Assembly (NCBI RefSeq): GCF_042676025.1
Contig: NZ_JBHTJP010000034.1
Coordinates: 154,686 to 218,685 of the forward strand
Reading direction: 5' to 3'
From: Salinimicrobium gaetbulicola
Lineage (GTDB): Bacteria; Bacteroidota; Bacteroidia; Flavobacteriales; Flavobacteriaceae
Length of the DNA: 64,000 nt
A program made the position numbers and the translations under genes. This document shows, piece after piece, positions 1-6,799 of this stretch (its first letter is position 1; every line of letters starts with the position of its first letter). The notes under the pieces were generated by a model, which searched no databases, was not told the origin of the DNA, and worked only from the letters and a program-made list of their open reading frames with translations.

Positions 1-288
1 CGCAGGATAGCGCTGGCAAGGGCACTGATCTTAAAACCAAAGATCATACTTTATGATGAACCTACTACAGGATTGGATCCTATTACGGCTAAAGAGATCA
101 TTCTTCTTATGATGGAAATTCAGAAAAAATTCAAAACCTCCTCCCTCATCATAACGCATGATGTTGACTGTGCAAGGGTTATTTCTAACCGAATGATCCT
201 GTTGCTGGAACAAACAAATTATGCCGAAGGCACTTTTCAGGAATTATCAAGCTCCTCAGATCCTAAGGTCCAGGCCTTCTTTAAATAA
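1..288 (+). CDS. ABC transporter ATP-binding protein, MlaF-like (3' part only)
   Basis: The frame is open from the first base, so only the C-terminal 95 residues are present. They contain the Walker B/D-loop (IILYDEPTTGLDP) and the H-loop (LIITHD), but the Walker A and most of the signature lie outside the window. The next gene, 6 bases downstream, is an MCE/MlaD protein, which identifies this as the ATPase of an Mla-type phospholipid transporter acting at the inner membrane face. The adjacent MlaE permease is expected just upstream of the window. Family assignment rests on motifs plus neighbour and is firm; the exact lipid substrate is not visible. Confidence 0.9.
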   Translation, partial: RRIALARALILKPKIILYDEPTTGLDPITAKEIILLMMEIQKKFKTSSLIITHDVDCARVISNRMILLLEQTNYAEGTFQELSSSSDPKVQAFFK

Positions 289-294
289 CATATT

Positions 295-1284
295 ATGAGA
301 AACAGAAATCCACAAAATCTAAAACTCGGAATATTTATACTATTAGGTATAAGCATTTTTGTTCTTGCTGTTTATTTTATTGGCAACCGTCAGAATCTTT
401 TTGGCAGCAATACTCGCGTCTATTCTGTTTTTAAGAATGTGAATGGTCTGCAGAATGGAAATAATGTACGTTTTGCCGGGGTCACCGTGGGTACGGTCAA
501 GGGTATTGATATAGTTAATGACACCAGCATTGTTGTTTCCATGATGATCTCGGAAAAAACAATCCACCTAATTAAAAAGAACACCCAGGCTACAATAAGT
601 TCAGATGGTTTGGTTGGGAGTATGGTGGTAAATCTTATTCCCGGGGATTCTTCAGGTTATCCTCGTATAAAACCCGGTGATACCATTGAATCCATCAGTA
701 AAATCGCGACCGCCGACATGTTGACAACTCTTAATACTACTAATGAAAATGCTGCTTTGCTAACGGCTGACCTATTAAAGATCACCAATGCGATTAATAA
801 AGGGGAAGGAACATTGGGAGCCCTTATTAAAGATGAAGAAATGTCTTCTGACGTGAAAGAAAGTATAAAAAGTTTAAAAACTCTAACCGCTCAAGCTTCA
901 AGCAGTATAAGAAAATTCAACGGTATCCTTTCATCCATTAACTTAGACGAAAGTGTCGCTGGCGTACTGTTAAATGATACGGTCGCAGGACAAAATGTAT
1001 CACAAATGATCCAGGATCTTAATAAATCTGTAGAAGAAATAAACTTAATGACCTCAAACCTAAGAGAATTTTCCGAAGACCTTAAAACAGGGGAAGGTGC
1101 ATTAAACTACCTGGTCAATGATACTACTTTCGTGAAGAATCTTGACGCTACTCTTGAAAATGCCGAAAGTGCCAGTAAGAAACTTGAACAAAACATGGAT
1201 GCTTTAAAACACAATTTCCTGTTTAGAGGTTATTTCAAGAAACTGGAACGAAAAATGGCCAGGGAAGAAAAAAAAGACAGGTAG
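295..1284 (+). CDS. MlaD family (MCE domain) lipid transport protein
   Basis: This 329-residue protein has one N-terminal membrane anchor (about residues 10-30, hydrophobic run LGIFILLGISIFVLAVYFIG) followed by an MCE domain (about 40-115, with the VRFAGVTVGTV and GLVGSMVVNL segments). The long C-terminal half is helical and low in hydrophobicity, with repeated 'GEGTLGALIKDE'/'GEGALNYLVND' segments seen in Bacteroidota MlaD proteins. It would be anchored in the inner membrane and form the periplasmic ring that carries phospholipids between membranes. It follows the ATPase gene by 6 bases, so the two are co-transcribed. The C-terminus is rich in Lys and Arg. Confidence 0.92.
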   Translation: MRNRNPQNLKLGIFILLGISIFVLAVYFIGNRQNLFGSNTRVYSVFKNVNGLQNGNNVRFAGVTVGTVKGIDIVNDTSIVVSMMISEKTIHLIKKNTQATISSDGLVGSMVVNLIPGDSSGYPRIKPGDTIESISKIATADMLTTLNTTNENAALLTADLLKITNAINKGEGTLGALIKDEEMSSDVKESIKSLKTLTAQASSSIRKFNGILSSINLDESVAGVLLNDTVAGQNVSQMIQDLNKSVEEINLMTSNLREFSEDLKTGEGALNYLVNDTTFVKNLDATLENAESASKKLEQNMDALKHNFLFRGYFKKLERKMAREEKKDR

Positions 1285-1285
1285 T

Positions 1286-1329
1286 ATGATGACGGTCATA
1301 ACCTGAAAGTTAGATCCTTATTACTTTTA
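1286..1329 (+). promoter_or_regulatory. CRP/FNR-type operator plus -7 box upstream of usp (site 1 of 5)
   Basis: A palindrome ATGATGACGGTCAT lies at 1286-1299, flanked by a pairing T and A. Exactly 22 bases separate it from the -7 box TACTTTTA at 1322-1329 (consensus TAnnTTTG). The transcription start inferred from the box is about 1334, leaving a 15-base leader before the ATG at 1349. The palindrome begins only 2 bases after the mlaD stop codon. The identical spacing recurs at four other promoters in this island. Confidence 0.75.
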
Positions 1330-1348
1330 GGTTGTTAAATATGAAGTC

Positions 1349-2167
1349 ATGAAAAAAATCATCTACGCCACCGATTATTCTTCCGGCTCTGTGGCAGCCT
1401 TAAAGTATGCCGTTTCATTAGGCGAATTAATCAGAGAAGATGTAATTGTACTTCATATATATGATCCTGAAGAAGAACATTCGGCTGAGGGAAAGCAAGC
1501 TGCTAGAAAAAAACACCAGGAAAATTTAGCCTCATTTTGCAAAGAGAACCTTGGAGAAATTTACCATTCTTCAGACCTTTCATACGCCGCTATAAAGGGG
1601 TCTAATGTTTCTGAAGCCATCCTGGAATTTGTGAGAGACATCAATATTCATATGATCGTGATGGGTGCTTGCGGAACCAGTACTATTAAAGAAATGTTCC
1701 TGGGAAGTACCACCAAACATATGAGTGATATTTCTCCTTTCCCGGTACTTGCCGTTCCTCCTTCATTCGAACTGGGTAAACTGGAATCTGTGATGTTCTC
1801 CAGCTTGTTTCGAAAAGAAGATGTTGGACATCTAGAAGACCTCATTCATATTTTAAATCCTGCCAAACCTGAGATAAATATTGTTCACATCACCCACAAA
1901 GATGAGCCCGTGGCCAGTACTGCTATGGAAGGATTTAAGGATCTGGTGGAACGAAAAATCGATTATTCTGAACTTAAATTCCATTCCATACATTCAGATC
2001 ATGTGTATCAATCCCTGGAAAATGCCATAGAAGATATGGTTCCAGATCTGGTTGTAATGCCAAATCTTAAGGAAAAAAATGAAGTAGATAAAGTGATCAT
2101 TAGAGATAAGATAAAGAAGATGCAGTCCTGTACCAAAATCCCGATCCTCACTTTTTCATCTAATTAA
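1349..2167 (+). CDS. Universal stress protein, tandem UspA domains
   Basis: The 272-residue protein contains two UspA folds (about 1-140 and 145-272). The first domain ends with the ATP-binding signature G-2x-G-9x-G-S (GACGTSTIKEMFLGS), so it is of the nucleotide-binding type. The second domain lacks that motif and is probably structural. It is cytoplasmic with no signal peptide. It is a single-gene unit with its own operator-type promoter and no close downstream gene on this strand. Three further tandem-domain paralogues lie at 5941-8496. USPs of this class are typically induced on growth arrest, oxygen limitation or energy stress, but the precise role cannot be read from sequence. Confidence 0.93.
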   Translation: MKKIIYATDYSSGSVAALKYAVSLGELIREDVIVLHIYDPEEEHSAEGKQAARKKHQENLASFCKENLGEIYHSSDLSYAAIKGSNVSEAILEFVRDINIHMIVMGACGTSTIKEMFLGSTTKHMSDISPFPVLAVPPSFELGKLESVMFSSLFRKEDVGHLEDLIHILNPAKPEINIVHITHKDEPVASTAMEGFKDLVERKIDYSELKFHSIHSDHVYQSLENAIEDMVPDLVVMPNLKEKNEVDKVIIRDKIKKMQSCTKIPILTFSSN

Positions 2168-2173
2168 GCGGTT

Positions 2174-2257
2174 AAGAGCTGTCCTGATTAATATGTACAC
2201 CGTCCTGTAATGAAATGAGAGGAGGTGTCAATAAAATTTCCCGGCAGCTCTTTTTTT
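2174..2257 (+). terminator. Structured convergent intergenic region, possible terminator
   Basis: AAGAGCTG at 2174-2181 can pair with CAGCTCTT at 2245-2252, followed by a T run to 2257. The large intervening loop has its own imperfect stem (ACACCGTCCT near 2197-2206 against AGGAGGTGT near 2219-2228). It sits between the usp gene and the convergent azurin-like gene. The long loop makes it an unusual terminator, so the call is tentative. Confidence 0.4.
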
Positions 2258-2819
2258 ATTGGACAATGAACTTGCCTTGCATTTGAACGTAATGTCCCGG
2301 GAAGCTGCAAATGAAGTCATAGGTGCCAGTGGCCGGGGCGTTAAACTCTATTGAAGTTTCCTCTCCTCCTCCAATCATTTCGGTATGAGCGATCACTTTA
2401 TCGGTAGCTTCTGGAATATATTCGTTTTCTTTTGCAGAACTGGCTTTCTGGGCAAACTCGGGTATATTAGTACCTTGCTTCAATAAGACAAAATTATGCC
2501 CCATAACATTTTCCTCCAGTTGGCCTACATGCCTGAGAGTCAGTTTTACCCTTTGCCCGGCTTTTACCCTGATCTCTTTTAAATTAAATTTCATTTGATC
2601 ATCTCCGGTAATAATAACCTCGACCATTCCATTGCTTTGCAAAGAGTCATTTGCTGTAGTAGAGGTGTCAGCCTCATATAACTGCTCATCATTTTCGATC
2701 GCTTCAATACTGCTATTGTCATCGCCTATTTTTATTCTTTCCTCTTCCTTTTTTTCATCCGCGCAACTTGCAAAAACCACAAGAATCAGTAAGGCCAGTA
2801 ATCTTTTTACATTTTTCAT
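2256..2819 (-). CDS. Azurin-like type 1 copper lipoprotein
   Basis: This 187-residue protein starts with a lipoprotein signal peptide (MKNVKRLLALLILVVFASC, lipobox Cys at 19) and an acidic linker to about residue 65. A cupredoxin domain follows (about 67-187). Azurin features are visible: GHNFVLL supplies the first copper His, and the C-terminal C-SFPGHYVQMQG segment gives the Cys-His-Met ligand cluster (C171, H176 and M180 by approximate count). It is probably a membrane-tethered periplasmic or surface electron carrier. It lies on the minus strand with no partner gene close by. None of the island's palindromes is seen in its upstream region. The natural redox partner is unknown. Confidence 0.9.
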   Translation of the reverse strand: MKNVKRLLALLILVVFASCADEKKEEERIKIGDDNSSIEAIENDEQLYEADTSTTANDSLQSNGMVEVIITGDDQMKFNLKEIRVKAGQRVKLTLRHVGQLEENVMGHNFVLLKQGTNIPEFAQKASSAKENEYIPEATDKVIAHTEMIGGGEETSIEFNAPATGTYDFICSFPGHYVQMQGKFIVQ

Positions 2820-2858
2820 ATTTCAATTTTAAAATTAGTCAGTGAATTTATTTACTAC

Positions 2859-3125
2859 CTAGAAAATGTTAGTCATCTTCCATCTCTTGAGATCAGGAAG
2901 GGATCTGATGATCTGCTGGGCTTCCTCCAGGCTTATTTCATTGTGTTCTTTTGCCATTTCCAGCAATCTTCGTTCCTGTTCATGAAGTGTAAGATGATGA
3001 TCTGTATATTCGCCGTTTTTATAACAGTCTAAGCAATAATCATTGTTCTTACTTCCATCACGATTCGTCCCCCTTCTTTCCGCGGAAAAAGGGAAACCAC
3101 AACTCTGGCATATAAGTGGTTTCAT
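2859..3125 (-). CDS. Small putative zinc-ribbon protein
   Basis: Starting at the ATG at 3125 gives an 88-residue protein that opens with a zinc ribbon: CQSCGFP, then after about 20 residues CLDC, i.e. CxxC-x(n)-CxxC. The pattern resembles the 'putative zinc ribbon' family common in Bacteroidota. The C-terminal half is predicted helical (HEQERRLLEMAKE, SLEEAQQIIRSL). A longer reading frame extends upstream but overlaps the TerB-like gene and carries no homologous-looking sequence. The start is 1 base after the stop of the TerB-like gene, so it is the second gene of that operon. Function is unknown; a regulator or adaptor is possible. Confidence 0.8.
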   Translation of the reverse strand: MKPLICQSCGFPFSAERRGTNRDGSKNNDYCLDCYKNGEYTDHHLTLHEQERRLLEMAKEHNEISLEEAQQIIRSLPDLKRWKMTNIF

Positions 3126-3126
3126 G

Positions 3127-3534
3127 TTAATGATTAAATAAGGTTTGTAATTTGGCAAGCATAATAAGTTCTGATTTATTCTTATCCCTGAAAGCCGACG
3201 CGATCTCATTTGAAGTGACCATCAGGTCTTCCTTGGTGGAGTCCGGAAAAAGCTCCTTATGATCCTTATAAAAATCTGCAAACCTTTCGAAAGAATCTTC
3301 TGCTTCAGGTTTGTTTGCATCTAACCAGTCAAACACAATTTCAATTTGTAAGGCAGAATCAGTTCCATAAACGTCTTTTGAACGATCTCTTTTCATCCAT
3401 TCTTTCTCCACCACCTCTTTTAATGCCTCTACTTCTTCTTTTCTTATTACGTGGTCTGCCGCGGCAACAGCATAGAAAAGCCTTCCCAAATTTTGGTAAA
3501 ACTCTTCAGGTTGCGGAGATCGACTCATATTCAT
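3127..3534 (-). CDS. TerB-like helical protein, first gene of a stress operon
   Basis: The 135-residue product shows TerB/DjlA-type features: a conserved segment LFYAVAAADHVIRKEEVEALK with acidic metal-binding-like residues, and otherwise all-helical sequence to the end. The reading frame is open upstream to 3636. However, the operator and -7 box at 3563-3606 put the transcription start near 3558, so upstream ATGs at 3636 and 3594 would not be transcribed from it. ATGs at 3543, 3537, 3534 and 3528 remain, and 3534 was chosen arbitrarily among them. TerB-like domains bind metal ions in tellurite-resistance systems; a general envelope or stress role here is inference. Confidence 0.7.
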   Translation of the reverse strand: MNMSRSPQPEEFYQNLGRLFYAVAAADHVIRKEEVEALKEVVEKEWMKRDRSKDVYGTDSALQIEIVFDWLDANKPEAEDSFERFADFYKDHKELFPDSTKEDLMVTSNEIASAFRDKNKSELIMLAKLQTLFNH

Positions 3535-3562
3535 CATAATCATTCTTTGCTGTTTGCCTATT

Positions 3563-3606
3563 GAAAGGTACTTTTCCAGAGAGGAAATTTTCATGACAAA
3601 TATCAT
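3563..3606 (-). promoter_or_regulatory. CRP/FNR-type operator plus -7 box for the TerB/zinc-ribbon operon (site 2 of 5)
   Basis: Read on the minus strand, ATGATATTTGTCAT (3606 to 3593) is followed after exactly 22 bases by TACCTTTC (3570 to 3563). This repeats the spacing of the plus-strand sites. The inferred start is about 3558, which decides the start codon of the TerB-like gene. Confidence 0.72.
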
Positions 3607-3745
3607 TTTTAACAGGTGAAAATCTTTATTATCCACAGGATACTGCGTATATTTATAGAAAGTTTCCTGTTCATAAGAGCTTCAGGAACTCCATTTTTTC
3701 AGCCGCCCCAAATAAGTTTTTTTAAGCTTACCATAAGATGCTGTT

Positions 3746-4792
3746 ATGAAAAAAAAGGTACTTCTCATAGAAGATGATAAAACTCTCCTCGAAAATACCC
3801 GGGACCTCCTTGAATTTGCCCATTATGATGTTCTGACAGCCCAAAATGGAAAAATTGGAGTACAGATGGCTCGTGAAAAACTTCCAGATATCATCGTATC
3901 AGATATTATGATGCCTGAGCTGAACGGTTACCAGGTCTTTGAAGCTTTAAAAGAAGATCCTGCGACAGAAAGAATCCCATTTATTTTCATTTCAGTAAAA
4001 AGAGATCAGACAGATATCCGCAAGGGAATGAATTTAGGTGCAGATGATTACATCACTAAACCTTTTAAGGAAGATGACCTTCTAACCTCCATAGAAAGCA
4101 GGTTGGCAAAATCTCAAATCCTCAGGGAAAGAAACGGAAACAAGGTTAATCATAGTGAGAAATCAATTTTAAATCTTGATCAATTACGTTCTTATTTTAG
4201 AAACTACGGCGAATATATTGAAGTAGAGAAAAATGAGGAAATCTACAGGGAAGGCCGGCATGCATCATACATCTACCTTGTAGAAGAAGGACTTATAAAG
4301 ATCTTCAGACTGGATGAATACGGGAAAGAGCTGATAACCTGGTTGTCTAAAAAAGACGATATTTTAGGATTCTATAGTTTTAAGATCCCAACCCAATATC
4401 CTGAAACGGCCGAAGCACTTGAAACCACAAAGTTATTTAGAATTTCTTCTGAAGAGTTTATTCATACCTTGTTAAAGAGTCAGGAATTAACGGTGGAATT
4501 TGCACAACTAATTTCTGAAAATCTATCCATTTTAAAAACTCACCTTTTAGAAATGGCTTATGGGTCGGTATTGAAAAAGACTACCAATACAATTCTTGAA
4601 TTTGCTGAAAAAATACAAAGTGATCCGGAAGAATTTATAAGGATCTCCCGAAGTGATCTTGCCAGTGTAGCAGGTATCTCAACAGAAAGTTTTATACGAA
4701 GTTTATCCTGTCTTAAAAAAGAAGGTTTGATAGATATTATAGGGAGGGATATCAAGATCCTGAACCTTCAAAAACTTCATAGCATTCGATAA
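3746..4792 (+). CDS. Response regulator fused to a CRP/FNR-family transcription factor
   Basis: This 348-residue protein joins three modules. Residues 1-125 are a receiver domain with acidic pair D10/D11, phosphoacceptor D53 (VSDIMMPELNG), S83 and K105 (ITKPF). Residues about 145-265 form a cyclic-nucleotide-binding-like beta-roll (IYREGRHASYIYLVEEGLIK). Residues about 270-345 form a Crp winged helix with recognition helix around ISTESFIRSL, keeping the Glu and Arg used by CRP and FNR to read TGA half-sites. No Cys cluster for an FNR-type iron-sulfur centre is seen. No histidine kinase is adjacent, so it is an orphan regulator, and its sensor input is unknown. It lies in the middle of genes preceded by matching TGA-N6-TCA palindromes, so it is the probable regulator of the island. 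Its own upstream region lacks that site. Confidence 0.93.
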   Translation: MKKKVLLIEDDKTLLENTRDLLEFAHYDVLTAQNGKIGVQMAREKLPDIIVSDIMMPELNGYQVFEALKEDPATERIPFIFISVKRDQTDIRKGMNLGADDYITKPFKEDDLLTSIESRLAKSQILRERNGNKVNHSEKSILNLDQLRSYFRNYGEYIEVEKNEEIYREGRHASYIYLVEEGLIKIFRLDEYGKELITWLSKKDDILGFYSFKIPTQYPETAEALETTKLFRISSEEFIHTLLKSQELTVEFAQLISENLSILKTHLLEMAYGSVLKKTTNTILEFAEKIQSDPEEFIRISRSDLASVAGISTESFIRSLSCLKKEGLIDIIGRDIKILNLQKLHSIR

Positions 4793-4834
4793 ATCTCCAC
4801 TCCAAATTTTAAATTTTAGTTAAATAAATGATTC

Positions 4835-4878
4835 ATGATTTTTGTCATGAAAATAAGACGTAATTCATTGTACTTTAG
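4835..4878 (+). promoter_or_regulatory. CRP/FNR-type operator plus -7 box before a candidate small RNA (site 3 of 5)
   Basis: ATGATTTTTGTCAT at 4835-4848 sits inside a longer dyad with 7-base arms (TTCATGA, 4832-4838; TCATGAA, 4845-4851). After exactly 22 bases comes TACTTTAG at 4871-4878. The palindrome centre, 4841.5, is about 41.5 bases before the inferred start near 4883. No protein gene follows for over 400 bases, but a strong terminator does. Confidence 0.7.
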
Positions 4879-4882
4879 CGAA

Positions 4883-5092
4883 GTAAACAATTCTAACTAA
4901 GAATCGATTTACAAAATATCTGGTCTTTAGTACTTTATTGGGTTGAAGATCCAGGTTAAGAAGATAAAAAGGTAGTTATAGCCTGATATGCAAATTATAC
5001 ATAGGTATAATCCCTGATGTCACTTGAGTGTTATACTGCACTTATATCTTCTAGGGGAACAGGAAAGTCGTATTTCCTGTTCCTTTTTTTTT
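4883..5092 (+). ncRNA. Candidate stress-induced small RNA, about 210 nt
   Basis: The stretch between the inferred start at about 4883 and the strong terminator at 5056-5092 has no convincing ORF. The ATG near 4988 gives 9 codons, and the one near 5018 gives 27 codons that run through the terminator stem. The transcript has its own operator-type promoter of the same design as the stress genes, so it is more than a trailing part of the upstream regulator mRNA. No known RNA family was recognised. The alternative is a long 3' untranslated region of the response regulator gene. Confidence 0.5.
5056..5092 (+). terminator. Strong intrinsic terminator
   Basis: GGAACAGGAAA (5056-5066) pairs perfectly with TTTCCTGTTCC (5073-5083) around a 6-base loop, followed by a run of about nine T. 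It lies 264 bases after the nearest protein-coding stop codon. Confidence 0.85.
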
Positions 5093-5227
5093 TACCCTAA
5101 AATTATCCGAAGTAGCCTTTAAAGAACAGCCTTTTAAAAGATAAAAAGGAATTATCTGCATTATTTGAAATTCGGATGATAAAACAATTAATTACCTGAT
5201 TTTATGCAAGATACAAAGAGGGTGATA

Positions 5228-5271
5228 ATGACAAAAATCATGGAAATCAGTGTGGTAATTCCGTAAATTAA
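5228..5271 (+). promoter_or_regulatory. CRP/FNR-type operator plus -7 box for hsp20 (site 4 of 5)
   Basis: ATGACAAAAATCAT at 5228-5241 is followed after exactly 22 bases by TAAATTAA at 5264-5271. The inferred start is about 5276, giving a 37-base leader to the hsp20 ATG at 5313. This 14-mer is the exact reverse complement of the palindrome at 4835-4848. Confidence 0.7.
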
Positions 5272-5312
5272 AGTCGTTAAAAAGGAACTATTAACAATAA
5301 AAAATAAATGTT

Positions 5313-5789
5313 ATGTCACTCGTTAAAACAAACAAACGGCGCAATGCTTTATTAAGCAATCCGTTTAGAAATGACCCTTTTTTCGCTGATATGATGGATA
5401 CTCGAAGAATCTGGGATCGCTTCATTAACAATGAGGGTAATCAGGGTGAAATGGAAATCATACCTGCTATGAACATCAAGGAAAATGAAAAGAATATCAA
5501 GGTGGAAATGGCAGCTCCTGGTTTAACTAAAGATGATTTTAATATTACTTTAGACGAAGGTATCCTTTCTGTTTCAGCAGAAAAAGAAGAAAAAGAGGAA
5601 GAAAAAAAAGAAGGGTTCGTGAGAAGAGAATTCAGCTATAATACTTTCTCAAGATCTGTAAGTCTTCCCGAAAATGTTGATGAAGACAAGGAGGTGGAAG
5701 CTACTTACAAAGATGGTGTTCTAAAAATGACAATCCATAAAAAGGAAAATCAAACACCTAAAAAACCTAAATCAATTAAGGTTAACTAA
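5313..5789 (+). CDS. Small heat shock protein, Hsp20/alpha-crystallin family
   Basis: The 158-residue protein has a variable N-terminal arm (1-45), an alpha-crystallin domain (about 48-140) and a short lysine-rich tail. The core strand pattern is plain: MAAPGLTKDDFNITLDEGIL, REFSYNTFSRSVSLPENVD and the A-x-x-x-n-G-V-L motif (ATYKDGVLKMTI). It is an ATP-independent holdase that keeps unfolding proteins soluble. The gene stands alone between its operator-type promoter and its own terminator. No CIRCE-like or other heat-shock operator was seen, so control by the island regulator is the simplest reading. Confidence 0.96.
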   Translation: MSLVKTNKRRNALLSNPFRNDPFFADMMDTRRIWDRFINNEGNQGEMEIIPAMNIKENEKNIKVEMAAPGLTKDDFNITLDEGILSVSAEKEEKEEEKKEGFVRREFSYNTFSRSVSLPENVDEDKEVEATYKDGVLKMTIHKKENQTPKKPKSIKVN

Positions 5790-5793
5790 GATT

Positions 5794-5826
5794 ATAAGGG
5801 GAAATTTAATTTCCCCTTATTTTGTT
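5794..5826 (+). terminator. Intrinsic terminator after hsp20
   Basis: ATAAGGGGAAATT (5794-5806) is complementary to AATTTCCCCTTAT (5808-5820), followed by TTTTG. It starts 5 bases after the hsp20 stop codon. Confidence 0.85.
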
Positions 5827-5878
5827 TTAAACTTCCAGGCCAGCATTTTATTTTTTTCTCAAAGGAAGCTTTAAATTA

Positions 5879-5922
5879 ATGATAACAATCATTGTTTCCC
5901 GAAAGATTTTCGGTTAAATTTA
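5879..5922 (+). promoter_or_regulatory. CRP/FNR-type operator plus -7 box for the usp operon (site 5 of 5)
   Basis: ATGATAACAATCAT at 5879-5892, with a pairing A and T outside it, is followed after exactly 22 bases by TAAATTTA at 5915-5922. The inferred start is about 5927, 14 bases before the ATG at 5941. It would drive five genes up to the terminator at 10752. Confidence 0.75.
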
Positions 5923-5940
5923 AAGATTAAACTCCTTATA

Positions 5941-6789
5941 ATGAGAAAAATAGTAATTCCTTCAGATTTTTCAGAAAATGCCTTTAATGCTCTAAAATTT
6001 GCTGTTGAACTCTTCAAGCACGACCGCTGTGAATTCTACATACTTCATGCTTATGCAGATGAGGTGTACAATAAAGAAGGAGTTCTTACCCAGGAGTTTC
6101 TAGACGAATTTAAAGAAACCACTAAACAGAATTCTGATAAAGAACTAGAAAAGATCTGTGAGAGAATTACACAGGATTTTCACAACCCAAGGCATCGCTT
6201 TCATACCATTTCTGCTTTTGGGTTATTGATCGATGAAGTCAATGACCTGGCAGAACGCGAAAATGCCGATATCATAGTTACTTCAACCCGGGGAAAATCT
6301 AATGACCGTAAGCTCACTTTTGGAAGCAACACCCTTCAAATTATTAAGTATGTTCAATGTCCCGTTTTAAGTATTCCCGAATCCTTTGAGTTTTCAGAAC
6401 TCAAAAAGATCCTTTTCCCTACCAATTATATAATGCCATATCAAAAAAGGGAACTCAAATTGGTGGGAGAATTGGCAAGATCATTCGCTACACAGGTTCA
6501 TATGTTATACGTTTCAAAATTCCCTATTGACAGTTTTAGGCAAAAGGATAATCAACAGGCTATTCAAGAACAGTTCTATGACGTAAAAATGGAATATCAC
6601 CAGGTAGCTGATAAGGAGAAAACAGAAGCGATCCTGGAAACCATAGAGGAACTTAAAATTGATCTTTTGATCCTGGTCAATTCAAGACACAGTTACCTTG
6701 AAAATGTTCTATATAAATCGACCCTCGACAAAATAGGCCTCCATCCAAAAATACCATTTCTGGTCCTTCAAAATTTCCATCGCACCTAA
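5941..6789 (+). CDS. Universal stress protein, tandem UspA domains
   Basis: This 282-residue tandem USP opens with the family start KIVIPSDFSENAFNALKFAV. The nucleotide-binding loop of the first domain is degenerate: STRGKSNDRKLTFGSNT keeps the second and third glycine positions but has lost the first. It is the first gene of a five-gene operon, with 10 bases to the next usp. It is clearly paralogous to the proteins at 6800 and 7648. The lost glycine suggests weak or absent ATP binding compared with its neighbours. Confidence 0.92.
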   Translation: MRKIVIPSDFSENAFNALKFAVELFKHDRCEFYILHAYADEVYNKEGVLTQEFLDEFKETTKQNSDKELEKICERITQDFHNPRHRFHTISAFGLLIDEVNDLAERENADIIVTSTRGKSNDRKLTFGSNTLQIIKYVQCPVLSIPESFEFSELKKILFPTNYIMPYQKRELKLVGELARSFATQVHMLYVSKFPIDSFRQKDNQQAIQEQFYDVKMEYHQVADKEKTEAILETIEELKIDLLILVNSRHSYLENVLYKSTLDKIGLHPKIPFLVLQNFHRT

Positions 6790-6799
6790 GTAAACAGCC

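Noticed and set aside
2859..3209. Zinc-ribbon gene starting at 3209
   Set aside because: The extra 28 residues overlap the preceding gene and look random; the ATG at 3125 puts the zinc ribbon at the N-terminus.
3127..3636. TerB-like gene starting at 3636 (169 residues)
   Set aside because: The operator and -7 box at 3563-3606 fall inside that longer frame; the extra N-terminus has no TerB features.
1286..5922. ATGA-N6-TCAT sites as type I restriction-methylation targets
   Set aside because: Bipartite motifs can be methylation sites, but these have a fixed 22-base distance to a -7 box and all sit before stress genes, which methylation sites would not.
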